A stretch of DNA of 64,000 nt from Clostridium rectalis (GTDB lineage: Bacteria > Bacillota > Clostridia > Clostridiales > Clostridiaceae). The notes under the pieces were generated by a model. It was not told the DNA's origin. It did not search any database and worked only from the letters and a program-made list of their open reading frames with translations. Position 1 is the stretch's first letter. The number at the start of each line of letters is the position of its first letter. Positions 1 to 8,154 of this stretch are shown here, piece after piece. The translations under genes were made by a program, and so were the position numbers. Where the stretch lies: positions 248,001 to 312,000 of the forward strand of contig NZ_UYZZ01000002.1 in the NCBI RefSeq assembly GCF_900626095.1, written 5' to 3'.

Positions 1-302
1 ATACTCTTCTTTTTTACACCAAGAAGAGAATATATGCCTATCTCCCTTTTCCTTTTTCTTATAAAAAACGAATTTGAATACCAAATAAAAATAAATACAA
101 ATAAAGCTATTATATATGATGCTGCTTGAAATCCTTGTCCTACTTTTTTCATTTCCTTGGATACTGTAGTTATTTGTTCATTATATTCAATACTTTTAAA
201 TAAGGCGTATATAGTTACTGAAAAAACCATAGATGTAAAATATATAATGTAATTTTTATAACTATTTTTTACATTTTTTAAAGCAATGTTAAATAATTTC
301 AT
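1..302 (-). CDS. ABC transporter permease, BceB/FtsX type (partial, N-terminal part)
   Basis: About 100 N-terminal residues are visible and the gene runs off the left edge. The start is the ATG at 302, and the protein begins MKLFNIALKNVKNSYKNYII. It has one hydrophobic segment near residues 17-35 and a second near 65-80, followed by a basic stretch (IRKRKREIGIYSLLG) typical of the cytoplasmic edge of FtsX-like permeases. It overlaps the end of the upstream ATPase gene by 14 bases, so the two are translationally coupled. The family (BceAB-type) usually detoxifies peptide antibiotics or senses cell-wall stress. The substrate is not known here. No cognate two-component system is visible inside the window for this pair. 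Confidence 0.8.
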   Translation of the reverse strand, partial: MKLFNIALKNVKNSYKNYIIYFTSMVFSVTIYALFKSIEYNEQITTVSKEMKKVGQGFQAASYIIALFVFIFIWYSNSFFIRKRKREIGIYSLLGVKKKS

Positions 303-1053
303 TACCTTCACCACCTAATAATGATGTTGTGTCTAGTATTTCTTTTAAAAAAGTCTTTCTAGAATCTTTTTTATATACTTCTTTGTATAATCTACCATCT
401 TTTATAAAAATTACTCTTTTACAATAAGATGCTGCTAAAGCATCATGAGTAACCATCATTATTGTGGCATTTTCCTTACTATTGCAATTTTCTAATGTTT
501 CAAGTAATTCCATTGATGATTTAGAATCCAAAGCACCTGTAGGCTCATCTGCTAAAATTAATGATGGTTTATTAATTAATGCTCTTGAGGCTGCTACTCT
601 TTGCTTTTGTCCTCCAGATATTTCATAAGGGTATTTATTAAGCAGACCATATATTCCTAATTTTTTTGTTATTTTCTTTACCTTTTCATTAATCTCTTTA
701 TAATTCATTTTTGATAAACTTAGAGGTAATGCTATATTTTCTTTTACTGTCAATGTATCTAAAAGATTAAAATCTTGAAATATAAAACCCAATTTTTCCC
801 TTCTGAAATCTGATAGTTTATCTCCTTTCAATAATGTTATATTTTCCCCATCAATTACTATCTCTCCTTCTGTTGCTTTATCTATTGTAGATACCATATT
901 AAGAAGAGTAGATTTCCCAGATCCTGAAGGACCCATAACTCCTATAAATTCCCCCTCATATACTGTCAACTCTATTTTATCTAATGCTCTATACTTATTC
1001 TTATTATCTCCGTAAATCTTAACTAACTCATTTACTTTTAATATTTCTTTCAT
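289..1053 (-). CDS. ABC transporter ATP-binding protein, BceA type
   Basis: This is a 254-residue ATPase that would power the permease encoded just downstream. Walker A (GPSGSGKST) is at about residues 41-49, followed by a Q-loop (IFQDFNLLD), the signature SGGQKQR and Walker B (LILADEP). The open frame extends further upstream, but the ATG at 1053 is chosen because a GGAGGA ribosome site lies just before it and the protein then starts right at the ATPase fold (MKEILKVNEL). The length matches MacB/BceA-type ATPases. The likely role is export or removal of an antimicrobial peptide, inferred from the family and not from substrate evidence. Confidence 0.9.
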   Translation of the reverse strand: MKEILKVNELVKIYGDNKNKYRALDKIELTVYEGEFIGVMGPSGSGKSTLLNMVSTIDKATEGEIVIDGENITLLKGDKLSDFRREKLGFIFQDFNLLDTLTVKENIALPLSLSKMNYKEINEKVKKITKKLGIYGLLNKYPYEISGGQKQRVAASRALINKPSLILADEPTGALDSKSSMELLETLENCNSKENATIMMVTHDALAASYCKRVIFIKDGRLYKEVYKKDSRKTFLKEILDTTSLLGGEGNEII

Positions 1054-1306
1054 TTGTATCTCCTCCTTACAAACTAAAGTATAAAATAATGAATTATTTT
1101 TAGATATCGATTTTTCTTTCACTATTATTACAAGCATGTAATACAATATAGTTGTCTAAAAAAATTTAATCTTAACACACTAAATTATTAAATATTTACC
1201 TATTTAAAAGAACTTAAAAGTCATATATAATATCTTTTATATATATACTAAGCAAACTATACTGTATATAAATAAAATTTAAATAGACTAAGGAAGGAAT
1301 TATAAT

Positions 1307-2863
1307 ATGAGTATTTTAACTGTAAAAAATTTAAGCCATGGATTTGGTGATAGAGCTATCTTTAATGATGTTTCATTCAGGCTTTTAAAAGGAGAACATA
1401 TTGGACTTATAGGAGCTAATGGAGAAGGTAAATCAACTTTCATGAATATAATAACAGGGAAATTAATGCCAGATGAAGGTTCTATTATATGGAGCAATAA
1501 GGTTAGAGTAGGATATATGGATCAACATTCTAAACTACAAAAAGGACAAACAATAAAAGATGTACTAAAAGAGGCCTTTAGATACCTTTTTGATATGGAA
1601 ATAGAAATGAATAAACTCTACGAAGATATGGGTAATATGAATGAGGAAGAAATGAATAAAGCCCTTGAAAAAACAGCATTAATCCAAGATATTCTGGATA
1701 ATAATGGTTTTTATATTATCGATGGTAAAATAGATGAAGTTGCTACAGGTCTTGGTATTAAAGATGTGGGTTTAAATAAAGATGTATCTGATCTAAGTGG
1801 AGGACAGAGAACTAAAGTTTTATTAGCAAAATTACTTCTTGAAAAACCAGATATTTTACTTTTAGATGAACCTACTAACCATTTAGATGAACAACATATT
1901 AATTGGTTACAGCGTTATCTTCAAGATTATGAAAATGCCTTTATATTAATATCACATGATATTTCATTTCTAAATAATGTTATAAATCTTATATATCATA
2001 TGGAAAATCAGGAGTTTAATCGTTATGTTGGAAGTTATGATGATTTTATTAGAATTCACGAAGCAAAAAAACTACAATTAGAGGCTGCCTATAAAAAGCA
2101 GCAACAAGAAATAGAAGCTCTAGAAGACTTTATTGCAAGAAATAAGGCAAGAGTTTCTACAAGGAATATGGCAATGTCAAGACAAAAAAGACTTGATAAA
2201 ATGGATATAATTGAACTTTCTAAAGAGAAACCTAAACCAGAATTTATTTTTAAAAAAGCTAGAACCTCTGGTAAGATTATATTTGAAACCCAAAACCTTG
2301 TTATTGGATATGACTATCCCCTTTCAAAACCACTAAACTTAGTTATGGAAAGAGGTCAAAAAATTGCTTTAGTTGGCGCTAATGGTCTTGGAAAATCAAC
2401 ATTACTTAAAAGTCTAATAGGGAAAATCAAACCAATAACTGGAGATATTAAATTAGGTGACTATCAAGAGGTAGGATATTTTGAGCAAGAGCTTCAAGGA
2501 GGAAACCATAATTCATGTATAGATGAAATTTGGGATGAATTTCCGTCCTATACTCAGTATGAAGTAAGGTCTGCACTTGCTAAATGTGGATTAACAACCA
2601 AGCATATAGAAAGTCAAGTATATGTATTAAGTGGTGGGGAACAAGCCAAAGTAAGATTGTGTAAACTTATAAATAGAGAAACAAATATTCTAATATTAGA
2701 TGAACCTACAAATCACTTAGATATTGATGCTAAAGAAGAATTAAAAAAGGCTCTAAAAGACTATAGTGGTAGTATATTACTTGTATGCCATGAACCTGAA
2801 TTTTATTTGGATATAGTTACAGATGTATGGCACTGTGAAGATTGGACAACTAAAATTCCATAA
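1307..2863 (+). CDS. ABC-F family ATPase (ribosome-associated, possible antibiotic-resistance factor)
   Basis: This 518-residue protein contains two ATPase domains and no membrane segments, the hallmark of the ABC-F family of ribosome-binding translation factors. The first Walker A (GANGEGKST) is at residues 36-44 and the second (GANGLGKST) near 350. Both halves have the LSGG signature and DEPTNHLD Walker B sequences. A charged linker rich in Lys and Gln (about residues 235-300) joins them, as in the P-site-reaching linker of this family. A ribosome site (AAGGAAGG) precedes the ATG. It resembles the YkpA/YbiT-like branch, but some clostridial ABC-F proteins protect ribosomes from lincosamides or pleuromutilins, so the role could be either. 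It is divergent from the Bce-type ATPase gene. Confidence 0.88.
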   Translation: MSILTVKNLSHGFGDRAIFNDVSFRLLKGEHIGLIGANGEGKSTFMNIITGKLMPDEGSIIWSNKVRVGYMDQHSKLQKGQTIKDVLKEAFRYLFDMEIEMNKLYEDMGNMNEEEMNKALEKTALIQDILDNNGFYIIDGKIDEVATGLGIKDVGLNKDVSDLSGGQRTKVLLAKLLLEKPDILLLDEPTNHLDEQHINWLQRYLQDYENAFILISHDISFLNNVINLIYHMENQEFNRYVGSYDDFIRIHEAKKLQLEAAYKKQQQEIEALEDFIARNKARVSTRNMAMSRQKRLDKMDIIELSKEKPKPEFIFKKARTSGKIIFETQNLVIGYDYPLSKPLNLVMERGQKIALVGANGLGKSTLLKSLIGKIKPITGDIKLGDYQEVGYFEQELQGGNHNSCIDEIWDEFPSYTQYEVRSALAKCGLTTKHIESQVYVLSGGEQAKVRLCKLINRETNILILDEPTNHLDIDAKEELKKALKDYSGSILLVCHEPEFYLDIVTDVWHCEDWTTKIP

Positions 2864-2873
2864 ATATATTTAT

Positions 2874-2902
2874 AACCCCTTAGGTATTTAACCAAAGGGG
2901 TT
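2874..2902 (+). terminator. Hairpin terminator after the ABC-F gene
   Basis: The arms AACCCCTT and AAGGGGTT are separated by 13 bases and start 10 bases after the ABC-F stop codon. The downstream tract is only moderately T-rich. Confidence 0.65.
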
Positions 2903-2943
2903 ATTTAAATTATTAAATTTTGATTAAATTAAAAATTTAATTA

Positions 2944-2972
2944 TTGACACGTAATACCTACTTTGCTAATAT
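2944..2972 (+). promoter_or_regulatory. Sigma-A type promoter for the two-component/ABC operon
   Basis: A perfect -35 box TTGACA (2944-2949) is followed by a 17-base spacer and TAATAT as the -10 box (2967-2972). It lies 45 bases before the response regulator start at 3018. Confidence 0.8.
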
Positions 2973-3017
2973 CCAATTAAAATAAATATATTATTATAAA
3001 CTAAAGGATGGTGCTTT

Positions 3018-3689
3018 ATGCGTTTACTTATTATAGAAGATAACATTGAACTTTCAAATTTCACAAAAATTGGATTAGAAAAAATGGGCTTTTATGTAGA
3101 CGTATCTAATAATGGAATAGATGGGGAAGAAAAGGCTTATGTTAATAGATATGATGCTATATTATTGGATTTAAATCTTCCAGATAAAGACGGATTGGAA
3201 ATTCTAAAATATTTACGAACTTCAAAAATTAATGTACCTATAATAATTATTACAGCAAGAGATGAAATTAGTGAAAGAGCATTAGGATTAGACTTAGGTG
3301 CCGATGACTATATTGTAAAACCCTTTCAATTAATAGAAATCCGATCAAGAATCCATGCCATAATTCGTCGTTTTCATGGAAGAACTAATCCTATTATAGT
3401 AATTGGATGTATAACACTAAATCCTCTTACTAGAGTAGTAAACGTAAAAGGGAAAACTTTATCTCTAACCACAAAAGAATTTGACATATTGCAACATTTA
3501 GCTGAACTTCATCCTGCTGTTGTATCTAGTGAAGAAATTGCTGAACATATTTACGATGAAAATTTTGACCCTTTTTCATCTGTTTTAAGAGTACACATTG
3601 CCAGATTAAAAAAGAAATTAAATGCTGCCTATGGTAAAGATATTTTATTAAACATTAGAGGAAAGGGGTATATATTGTGCGTAGAGTAA
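3018..3689 (+). CDS. Response regulator, OmpR family
   Basis: The protein has 223 residues. The receiver domain spans residues 1-115: the acidic pair is at E7/D8, the predicted phosphorylation site is D51 (LLDLNLP), and the conserved Lys is in IVKPF. A winged-helix DNA-binding domain covers about residues 125-223 and ends with RGKGYIL, as in OmpR/PhoB proteins. It is preceded by an AAAGGATGG ribosome site and overlaps the kinase gene by 13 bases. Its likely targets are the downstream permease and ATPase genes, inferred from the operon layout. Confidence 0.93.
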   Translation: MRLLIIEDNIELSNFTKIGLEKMGFYVDVSNNGIDGEEKAYVNRYDAILLDLNLPDKDGLEILKYLRTSKINVPIIIITARDEISERALGLDLGADDYIVKPFQLIEIRSRIHAIIRRFHGRTNPIIVIGCITLNPLTRVVNVKGKTLSLTTKEFDILQHLAELHPAVVSSEEIAEHIYDENFDPFSSVLRVHIARLKKKLNAAYGKDILLNIRGKGYILCVE

Positions 3690-4765
3690 ATATAAAAATA
3701 GGTTTGGTCATAATTATATATTCCATAATATTAACTTTAATATTAACTTTAGGAGTTTATGGATTTAAAAATTCCTATAATAAATCCGCTGAAAAAAAGA
3801 TTATAGATAATACTATTCTTTACAAAATAGACACTAAAGATTACAAAAATATACTGTCCAGTAATTCACTTAATGTATCTATAAGTAATATTGCACCTGC
3901 AAAAGAAATTAGCAATTATTATGAAACTGTTGGCTTTAAAAATCTAACACCTTTTTTAATAAAGTTTTTTATCATTTTAATAATTTCCTCCTTTTTATTA
4001 TGGGCTATATTAAATTCTATACACAATAAAGAAATAAAAATAATTACTAAAAATCTTAATACATTAGATAAAGACATGGGTTTAAATACGATAAATAATT
4101 CTATAACATTCGCTTATAATAACATTAAAAATAAATTTAATGAAAATCTTGATGATTACAAAAGATTAAATTCCTACCTATCTCACGAACAAAAAAATGC
4201 TATAGCTATTTTACGCACTAATTTAGAAATAGATGAAAATTATAAATACTTAAAATTTATTGATAATATTTCTCATAGTATCGATGATATTTTAACTTTA
4301 AGTGATTCAAAAATCCCAAAAGATATGACAGCTGTAGACGTTTCCTTAGTTTGTGCATCAATTTGTGATACTTACAGCAATATATATAAAAATATAAGTT
4401 TTGATTTTGATTATGAAAGTAATACAACTATTTTAGCTAAAGAAAGATGGATTTATCGTGCAATAAGTAATTTAGTAGATAATGCTATAAAATATGGTCA
4501 AGGAAATCCCATTGATGTGTATGTAAAAAATAAAAATAATAGTGTTATCATTACCGTTAAAGATAATGGTATAGGGATAGATAAAAAGTCTATAGAACAA
4601 ATTTTCAATAATAAATATAGAATTAACAAACTAAATAAAGCAGGCTATGGAATAGGATTAAGTTTAGTTTCTCATGTATGTGATTTATGTGAAGGTTTTG
4701 TAATGGTTGACAGTGAATTAAATAAAGGCTCCTGCTTCTATTTATCTTTTCTAGAATACAAATAG
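3677..4765 (+). CDS. Sensor histidine kinase
   Basis: This 362-residue kinase starts with GTG at 3677 inside the end of the response regulator gene, preceded by AGGAAAGGGG. Membrane segments are predicted at about residues 8-28 and 95-113, with a short external loop of about 65 residues between them. The phospho-acceptor is H170 in SYLSHEQKNA. The ATP-binding part contains the N box (NLVDNAIKYG), a G1 box (DNGIGID) and a G2 box (GYGIGLSLV). No HAMP domain is recognisable. The partner is the overlapping response regulator. The stimulus is unknown; the linked ABC transporter suggests an antimicrobial or envelope stress signal. Confidence 0.92.
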   Translation: MRRVNIKIGLVIIIYSIILTLILTLGVYGFKNSYNKSAEKKIIDNTILYKIDTKDYKNILSSNSLNVSISNIAPAKEISNYYETVGFKNLTPFLIKFFIILIISSFLLWAILNSIHNKEIKIITKNLNTLDKDMGLNTINNSITFAYNNIKNKFNENLDDYKRLNSYLSHEQKNAIAILRTNLEIDENYKYLKFIDNISHSIDDILTLSDSKIPKDMTAVDVSLVCASICDTYSNIYKNISFDFDYESNTTILAKERWIYRAISNLVDNAIKYGQGNPIDVYVKNKNNSVIITVKDNGIGIDKKSIEQIFNNKYRINKLNKAGYGIGLSLVSHVCDLCEGFVMVDSELNKGSCFYLSFLEYK

Positions 4766-4860
4766 TTTATTATTCATTAAAGGGAATGTAATTAACATTA
4801 AATAAACAATGTATTTGTTATACTAACTCCAAGTTAAAGTTTATATAAGGAGAGTGTAGT

Positions 4861-6273
4861 ATGTATATTATAAAAAACTCATTGAAAAATATTATACGTA
4901 ATAAGGGCCGTAATATTTTATTAGGTATAATAATGATAGCAATACTTTCTTGTGTGGCTATCTCCATTATTATTAACACAACTTCTGATGACATAATAAA
5001 TAGTTACAAAAATAAATTTGGATCAGAAGTTTTTATTCAAGCAAATCGTGAAAAAATAGAAGAAAAAATCAATAGTGGAGATACAAAAGTACTTGATGAG
5101 GGAATTCCAAATGAAATTTTAGAGAAACTTTCCAAATCTAAATATATTAAAGAAACAGTATTTAGTTCTTCCTATAGGGGTTATAGTGATACCATTAAGG
5201 CACTAGATCAACAAAAAAATGAAAAATCAAACGGTTTCACAGAGATGAATATTGTAGATAAAAATAACAAAAAAAACAAAAACTCTAAAATAGCAAATTT
5301 AAATATTTTAGGAGGTCTTAATCCATCTGGAAGAGATGAATTTAAAAATGGTACAAGAAAAATTGTAGGTGGCAAAATGCCAATAAACGAAGGAGAATGT
5401 ATAATTAGCGAAAATTTTGCCAAGCTAAATAATTTAAAAATTGGTGATAAATTCAAAGTTCAAAATCCTAATAATCCGGATAAATATGCTCCTTTAAAAT
5501 TGACTGTTTCTGGACTATATTATGATGGATCTAAAAATGAAAATGTTGGTTTTAAGCATCCTATGGTTAACAGAAAAAATGAAATTATTACCACATATGA
5601 CACATTGAAAAAATATAACAATGAGATAAAAGACTTTAATAATTTTATTATTGATGCTAAATATTTCTTGAAAAATCCAGATTTATTAGAGAATTTTAAT
5701 AAGGAAGCACATGAAAAAGGACTAAACGATTTATATGAAATATCCACAGACAAAGAAAATTATAATAACATTGTTAAACCTATAGAAGGTTTAAAAAATG
5801 TATCAAATACATTTATGTTTGTAGTATTAGGCTTTGGGGGAAGCATATTAGTCCTAATTTCAATACTTGGAATACGAGAAAGGAAATACGAAATAGGAGT
5901 TCTTAGAGCAATGGGCATGAAAAAAGGGACCGTGGCTTTAGGACTAGTCTTTGAAACCACCTGCATGATAATAATTTCCTTAATTCTAGGATTATCTATT
6001 GGTAATTTATTATCCCAGCCTATTTCAAATACTCTACTTCAAGGTCAATTAGAAGCACAAAAACAAGCTTCATCATCTGTAATAGGTGGAGTAGTAAGTA
6101 TAAATGCAACACCTACAACACCTCCAATAGAAAATTTAACAGTTTATCTAAATTGTGAAGCCATTATATTAATAATAGGTGTAGCCTTATTACTTGGAAC
6201 AATATCTATAGGAATTGGAATTCTTTATATAATGAGATATGAACCTATGAAAATTTTATCAGAAAGGAATTAA
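4861..6273 (+). CDS. ABC transporter permease, MacB/FtsX type
   Basis: This 470-residue permease has one N-terminal membrane segment (about residues 18-38), a large outer domain of about 270 residues, and three C-terminal membrane segments (about 312-335, 360-385 and 430-455). That is the four-helix MacB topology. The FtsX core is recognisable around ERKYEIGVLRAMGMKKG. A strong ribosome site (AAGGAGAG) precedes the ATG. It is 95 bases downstream of the kinase gene and 5 bases upstream of its ATPase gene. An extended -10 sequence (TGTTATACT, 4816-4824) could give it a separate regulated promoter. Substrate unknown. Confidence 0.88.
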   Translation: MYIIKNSLKNIIRNKGRNILLGIIMIAILSCVAISIIINTTSDDIINSYKNKFGSEVFIQANREKIEEKINSGDTKVLDEGIPNEILEKLSKSKYIKETVFSSSYRGYSDTIKALDQQKNEKSNGFTEMNIVDKNNKKNKNSKIANLNILGGLNPSGRDEFKNGTRKIVGGKMPINEGECIISENFAKLNNLKIGDKFKVQNPNNPDKYAPLKLTVSGLYYDGSKNENVGFKHPMVNRKNEIITTYDTLKKYNNEIKDFNNFIIDAKYFLKNPDLLENFNKEAHEKGLNDLYEISTDKENYNNIVKPIEGLKNVSNTFMFVVLGFGGSILVLISILGIRERKYEIGVLRAMGMKKGTVALGLVFETTCMIIISLILGLSIGNLLSQPISNTLLQGQLEAQKQASSSVIGGVVSINATPTTPPIENLTVYLNCEAIILIIGVALLLGTISIGIGILYIMRYEPMKILSERN

Positions 6274-6278
6274 GAAAT

Positions 6279-6938
6279 ATGAGTATATTAGAATTAAAAA
6301 ATGTATGTTATAGATATGAAGATAGAAATAAAGATATACTAAAAAATATAAATATAGCCTTTGAAAAAGGTAAAATATATGGTGTTGTAGGAAAATCTGG
6401 AGCAGGAAAAAGCACTCTTTTATCTTTGATTTCTGGATTAGATACATGTAGTTCAGGGGAAATCCTATATAAAGATAAAGATATAAAATCTATAGATAGA
6501 GATTTATATAGAGCCAAAGATATTGGTGTAATATTTCAAGGCTATAATCTACTTACCAATGCAACTGCTTTAGAAAATATAATTTTATCTATGAATATAA
6601 GTGGAATTAAAAATAAAGAAGAAGATGCTTATGATTTATTAAATAAAGTTGGAATCAATAGCGAAAAAGCTAAAAGAAAAATATTAAAACTATCTGGCGG
6701 GGAACAGCAACGAATCGGTATAGCAAGAGCACTTTCACATGACCCAGACATTATAATTGCAGATGAACCCACGGGAAATTTAGATGAAGATGCCGAAAAA
6801 AAAATAATGAATATTTTAGTCTCATTAGCACATAAAGAAAATAAATGTGTTATTATCGTAACCCATTCAAAAAATGTTTGTACCTATTTTGATGAAATCT
6901 GGGGCATTAATTCAGGTAAATTAGTATTTGTTAAATAA
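6279..6938 (+). CDS. ABC transporter ATP-binding protein, MacB/LolD type
   Basis: This complete 219-residue ATPase has Walker A GKSGAGKST at residues 38-46, a Q-loop VIFQGYNLLTN, the signature LSGGEQQR and Walker B IIIADEPTGNLD. It should work with the permease five bases upstream. From position 6364 onward the gene lies inside a long repeat shared with a truncated second copy at 11500-12074. Blocks of that repeat are identical while others have clearly diverged, so parts of this gene may have been homogenised by gene conversion. Confidence 0.92.
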   Translation: MSILELKNVCYRYEDRNKDILKNINIAFEKGKIYGVVGKSGAGKSTLLSLISGLDTCSSGEILYKDKDIKSIDRDLYRAKDIGVIFQGYNLLTNATALENIILSMNISGIKNKEEDAYDLLNKVGINSEKAKRKILKLSGGEQQRIGIARALSHDPDIIIADEPTGNLDEDAEKKIMNILVSLAHKENKCVIIVTHSKNVCTYFDEIWGINSGKLVFVK

Positions 6939-6956
6939 CTTTAATTATAATTTAAA

Positions 6957-6992
6957 AGTCTAATCTATTAAATATTTTTGATAGATTAGACT
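6957..6992. terminator. Bidirectional terminator between convergent ABC genes, copy A
   Basis: The arms AGTCTAATCTATTA and TAGATTAGACT pair imperfectly at the ends around an AT-rich loop. The hairpin lies between the ATPase stop (6938) and the convergent permease end (7016). The same hairpin recurs at 12092-12127. Confidence 0.75.
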
Positions 6993-7015
6993 AAATTTAT
7001 TATTATGGTAAAACT

Positions 7016-7512
7016 TTATTCATATCTAAGAGCATCTATAGGTTTTAGTTTAGCTGCTTTATAAGCAGGAAATATTCCAAATATAATTCCTACCAACATA
7101 GAAAATGAAAATGCAATACATATAATCTTCATAGAAAAAACTAAGTTAATTCCAAATTTTAAAATTATACCCCCTATTGCTAATCCTGTAATAACACCTA
7201 TTAAACCACCTATAGAACTTAATACTAAAGCTTCTATTAAAAATTGACTCATTATGTCTCTTCTTTGACCACCTAAGGCTTTTCTTATTCCTATTTCTTT
7301 TGTCCTCTCAGTTACTGATACAAGCATTACATTCATTACTCCAATACCTCCAACTATAAGAGAAATGCTTGCAATACCTCCAAGTAATACACTTAAAGTC
7401 TTTGTTACAGATCCCATAGTCTCTAGTAATTGCTTTTGACTCATAATAGTGTAATTTTTTTTATTACTTCCATTTGAGTTAATCTTATTTGTAAAATATA
7501 TTTTTAAACTAT
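7016..7512 (-). pseudogene. Truncated MacB-type permease (C-terminal fragment, copy of the 12150-13319 gene)
   Basis: Only the last ~165 residues of an FtsX/MacB-type permease remain. The region from SQKQLLETMG to the end matches the complete permease at 12150-13319 almost residue for residue, including VTERTKEIGIRKALGGQR and the terminal LKPIDALRYE. Homology continues in frame upstream of the internal ATG at 7442-7444 (YFTNK..SN.SNKK) to about position 7512. There it stops abruptly at a recombinase remnant reading the other way. The N-terminal helix and most of the outer domain are missing, so it is not expected to function. It marks one edge of the duplication. Confidence 0.85.
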
Positions 7513-7682
7513 TTAATAGTTTTGATATGGAAGATTATTTGTTTCCTAGTAGAAAAAGTGTTCATTTAACTATTAAATCACTACATAAAATCATAAAATC
7601 TATTAAAAGAGAATTGAATATAAAAGGGAATTACGGAACCCATACCATTAGAAAGACATTTGCATACCATAAATCCAACTAC
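7512..7682 (+). pseudogene. Tyrosine recombinase (integrase) C-terminal fragment
   Basis: The reading frame encodes ...MEDYLFPSRKS, a helix rich in Lys, then YGTHTIRKTFAYH. This is the box II pattern HxxR of phage/ICE-type tyrosine recombinases and the DYLFPSR segment that normally precedes it by about 35 residues. The N-terminal part with the first catalytic Arg and the C-terminal part with the catalytic Tyr are missing. After HKSNY the sequence no longer looks like a recombinase. It is a decayed relic, probably of the element that rearranged this locus. Confidence 0.75.
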
Positions 7683-7718
7683 ATTACACACCCTACAGAA
7701 AATTTTAAACCATTCGAC

Positions 7719-7894
7719 ACCAGCAATGACATAGAACTTGAAAAAGAGCTGCTAAGCAAAAGGCTGAAGATCTCAATATGACCATATCAGATTGTATAAA
7801 ATGCTGTTGCTTAATCAAACCATCACAACAAAAGTGTGAACTTGAAGTTGATTATAAAATAAAAAATAGTAAGGTAGATGGAGTTAATGAGTAA
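7719..7894 (+). pseudogene. Frameshifted small plasmid/ICE-type protein
   Basis: Two frames join to give one plausible protein. SNDIELEKE is read in the frame of the integrase fragment, and from 7748 the frame shifts to AAKQKAEDLNMTISDCIKCC and continues to the stop at 7892-7894 (ending KVDGVNE). The A-x-x-L-x-M-T-x-S-D-x-I pattern resembles ribbon-helix-helix or MobC-like proteins of mobile elements. No intact start is present. The assignment to a mobilisation protein is tentative; the frameshift is directly visible. Confidence 0.5.
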
Positions 7895-8045
7895 ATATAT
7901 ACTTAAATTAACCGGGATTGATTTAAGTAATGATAGTAGTGATGATATTTTTAAAATTATATTTAAAATGCTATGAGTTATGATTTTTATAGTTGGATAT
8001 ATGATCTATATGTTAATTAGAGAGTTTTCACCTGTATTTATATAA
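7887..8045 (+). pseudogene. Small membrane protein remnant with in-frame TGA
   Basis: An ATG overlapping the end of the preceding frame starts MSKYILKLTGIDLSND. It reaches TGA at 7974-7976 after 29 codons. The same frame then continues VMIFIVGYMIYMLIREF to a TAA at 8043-8045. Without the TGA this would be a 52-residue protein with one membrane helix. The overlap with the previous frame is the kind of coupling found in conjugative-element gene clusters. I infer a nonsense mutation in a decaying element. Confidence 0.5.
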
Positions 8046-8096
8046 ATATTTGATTTAATTTTATAAAAAGTTTTTATTTATAAGAGATGTATTAAT

Positions 8097-8138
8097 AAAA
8101 ATCACAATTACAATAGTAAATTAGTAATTGTGATTTTT
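8097..8138. terminator. Bidirectional hairpin terminator after the MATE gene
   Basis: The arms AAAAATCACAATTAC and GTAATTGTGATTTTT enclose a 12-base loop. A- and T-runs on either side make it work in both directions. It lies 17 bases beyond the MATE stop codon and also insulates the element remnants on the plus strand. Confidence 0.85.
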
Positions 8139-8154
8139 TAGAGTGAAAGTTAAA

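Larger units (their letters stand above)
6364..7512. repeat. Mosaic direct repeat, copy A (with 11500-12646)
   Basis: This stretch of about 1.15 kb matches 11500-12646 in the same orientation. It covers most of an ABC ATPase gene, a terminator, and the 3' end of a convergent permease gene. The first ~150 bases (to about 6516) are identical to 11500-11652. A second block (about 6752-6926) is identical to 11888-12062, and the end of the permease part is nearly identical. The sequence between these blocks has diverged. The repeats flank the RiPP-like cassette and the mobile-element remnants. Confidence 0.85.

Noticed and set aside
7887..8045. In-frame TGA at 7974 as a possible selenocysteine codon
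   Set aside because: It lies in a small membrane frame next to a frameshifted gene and a recombinase fragment, no selenocysteine insertion hairpin is apparent after it, and the codon is not in a redox-type context. A nonsense mutation in a decaying element is simpler.
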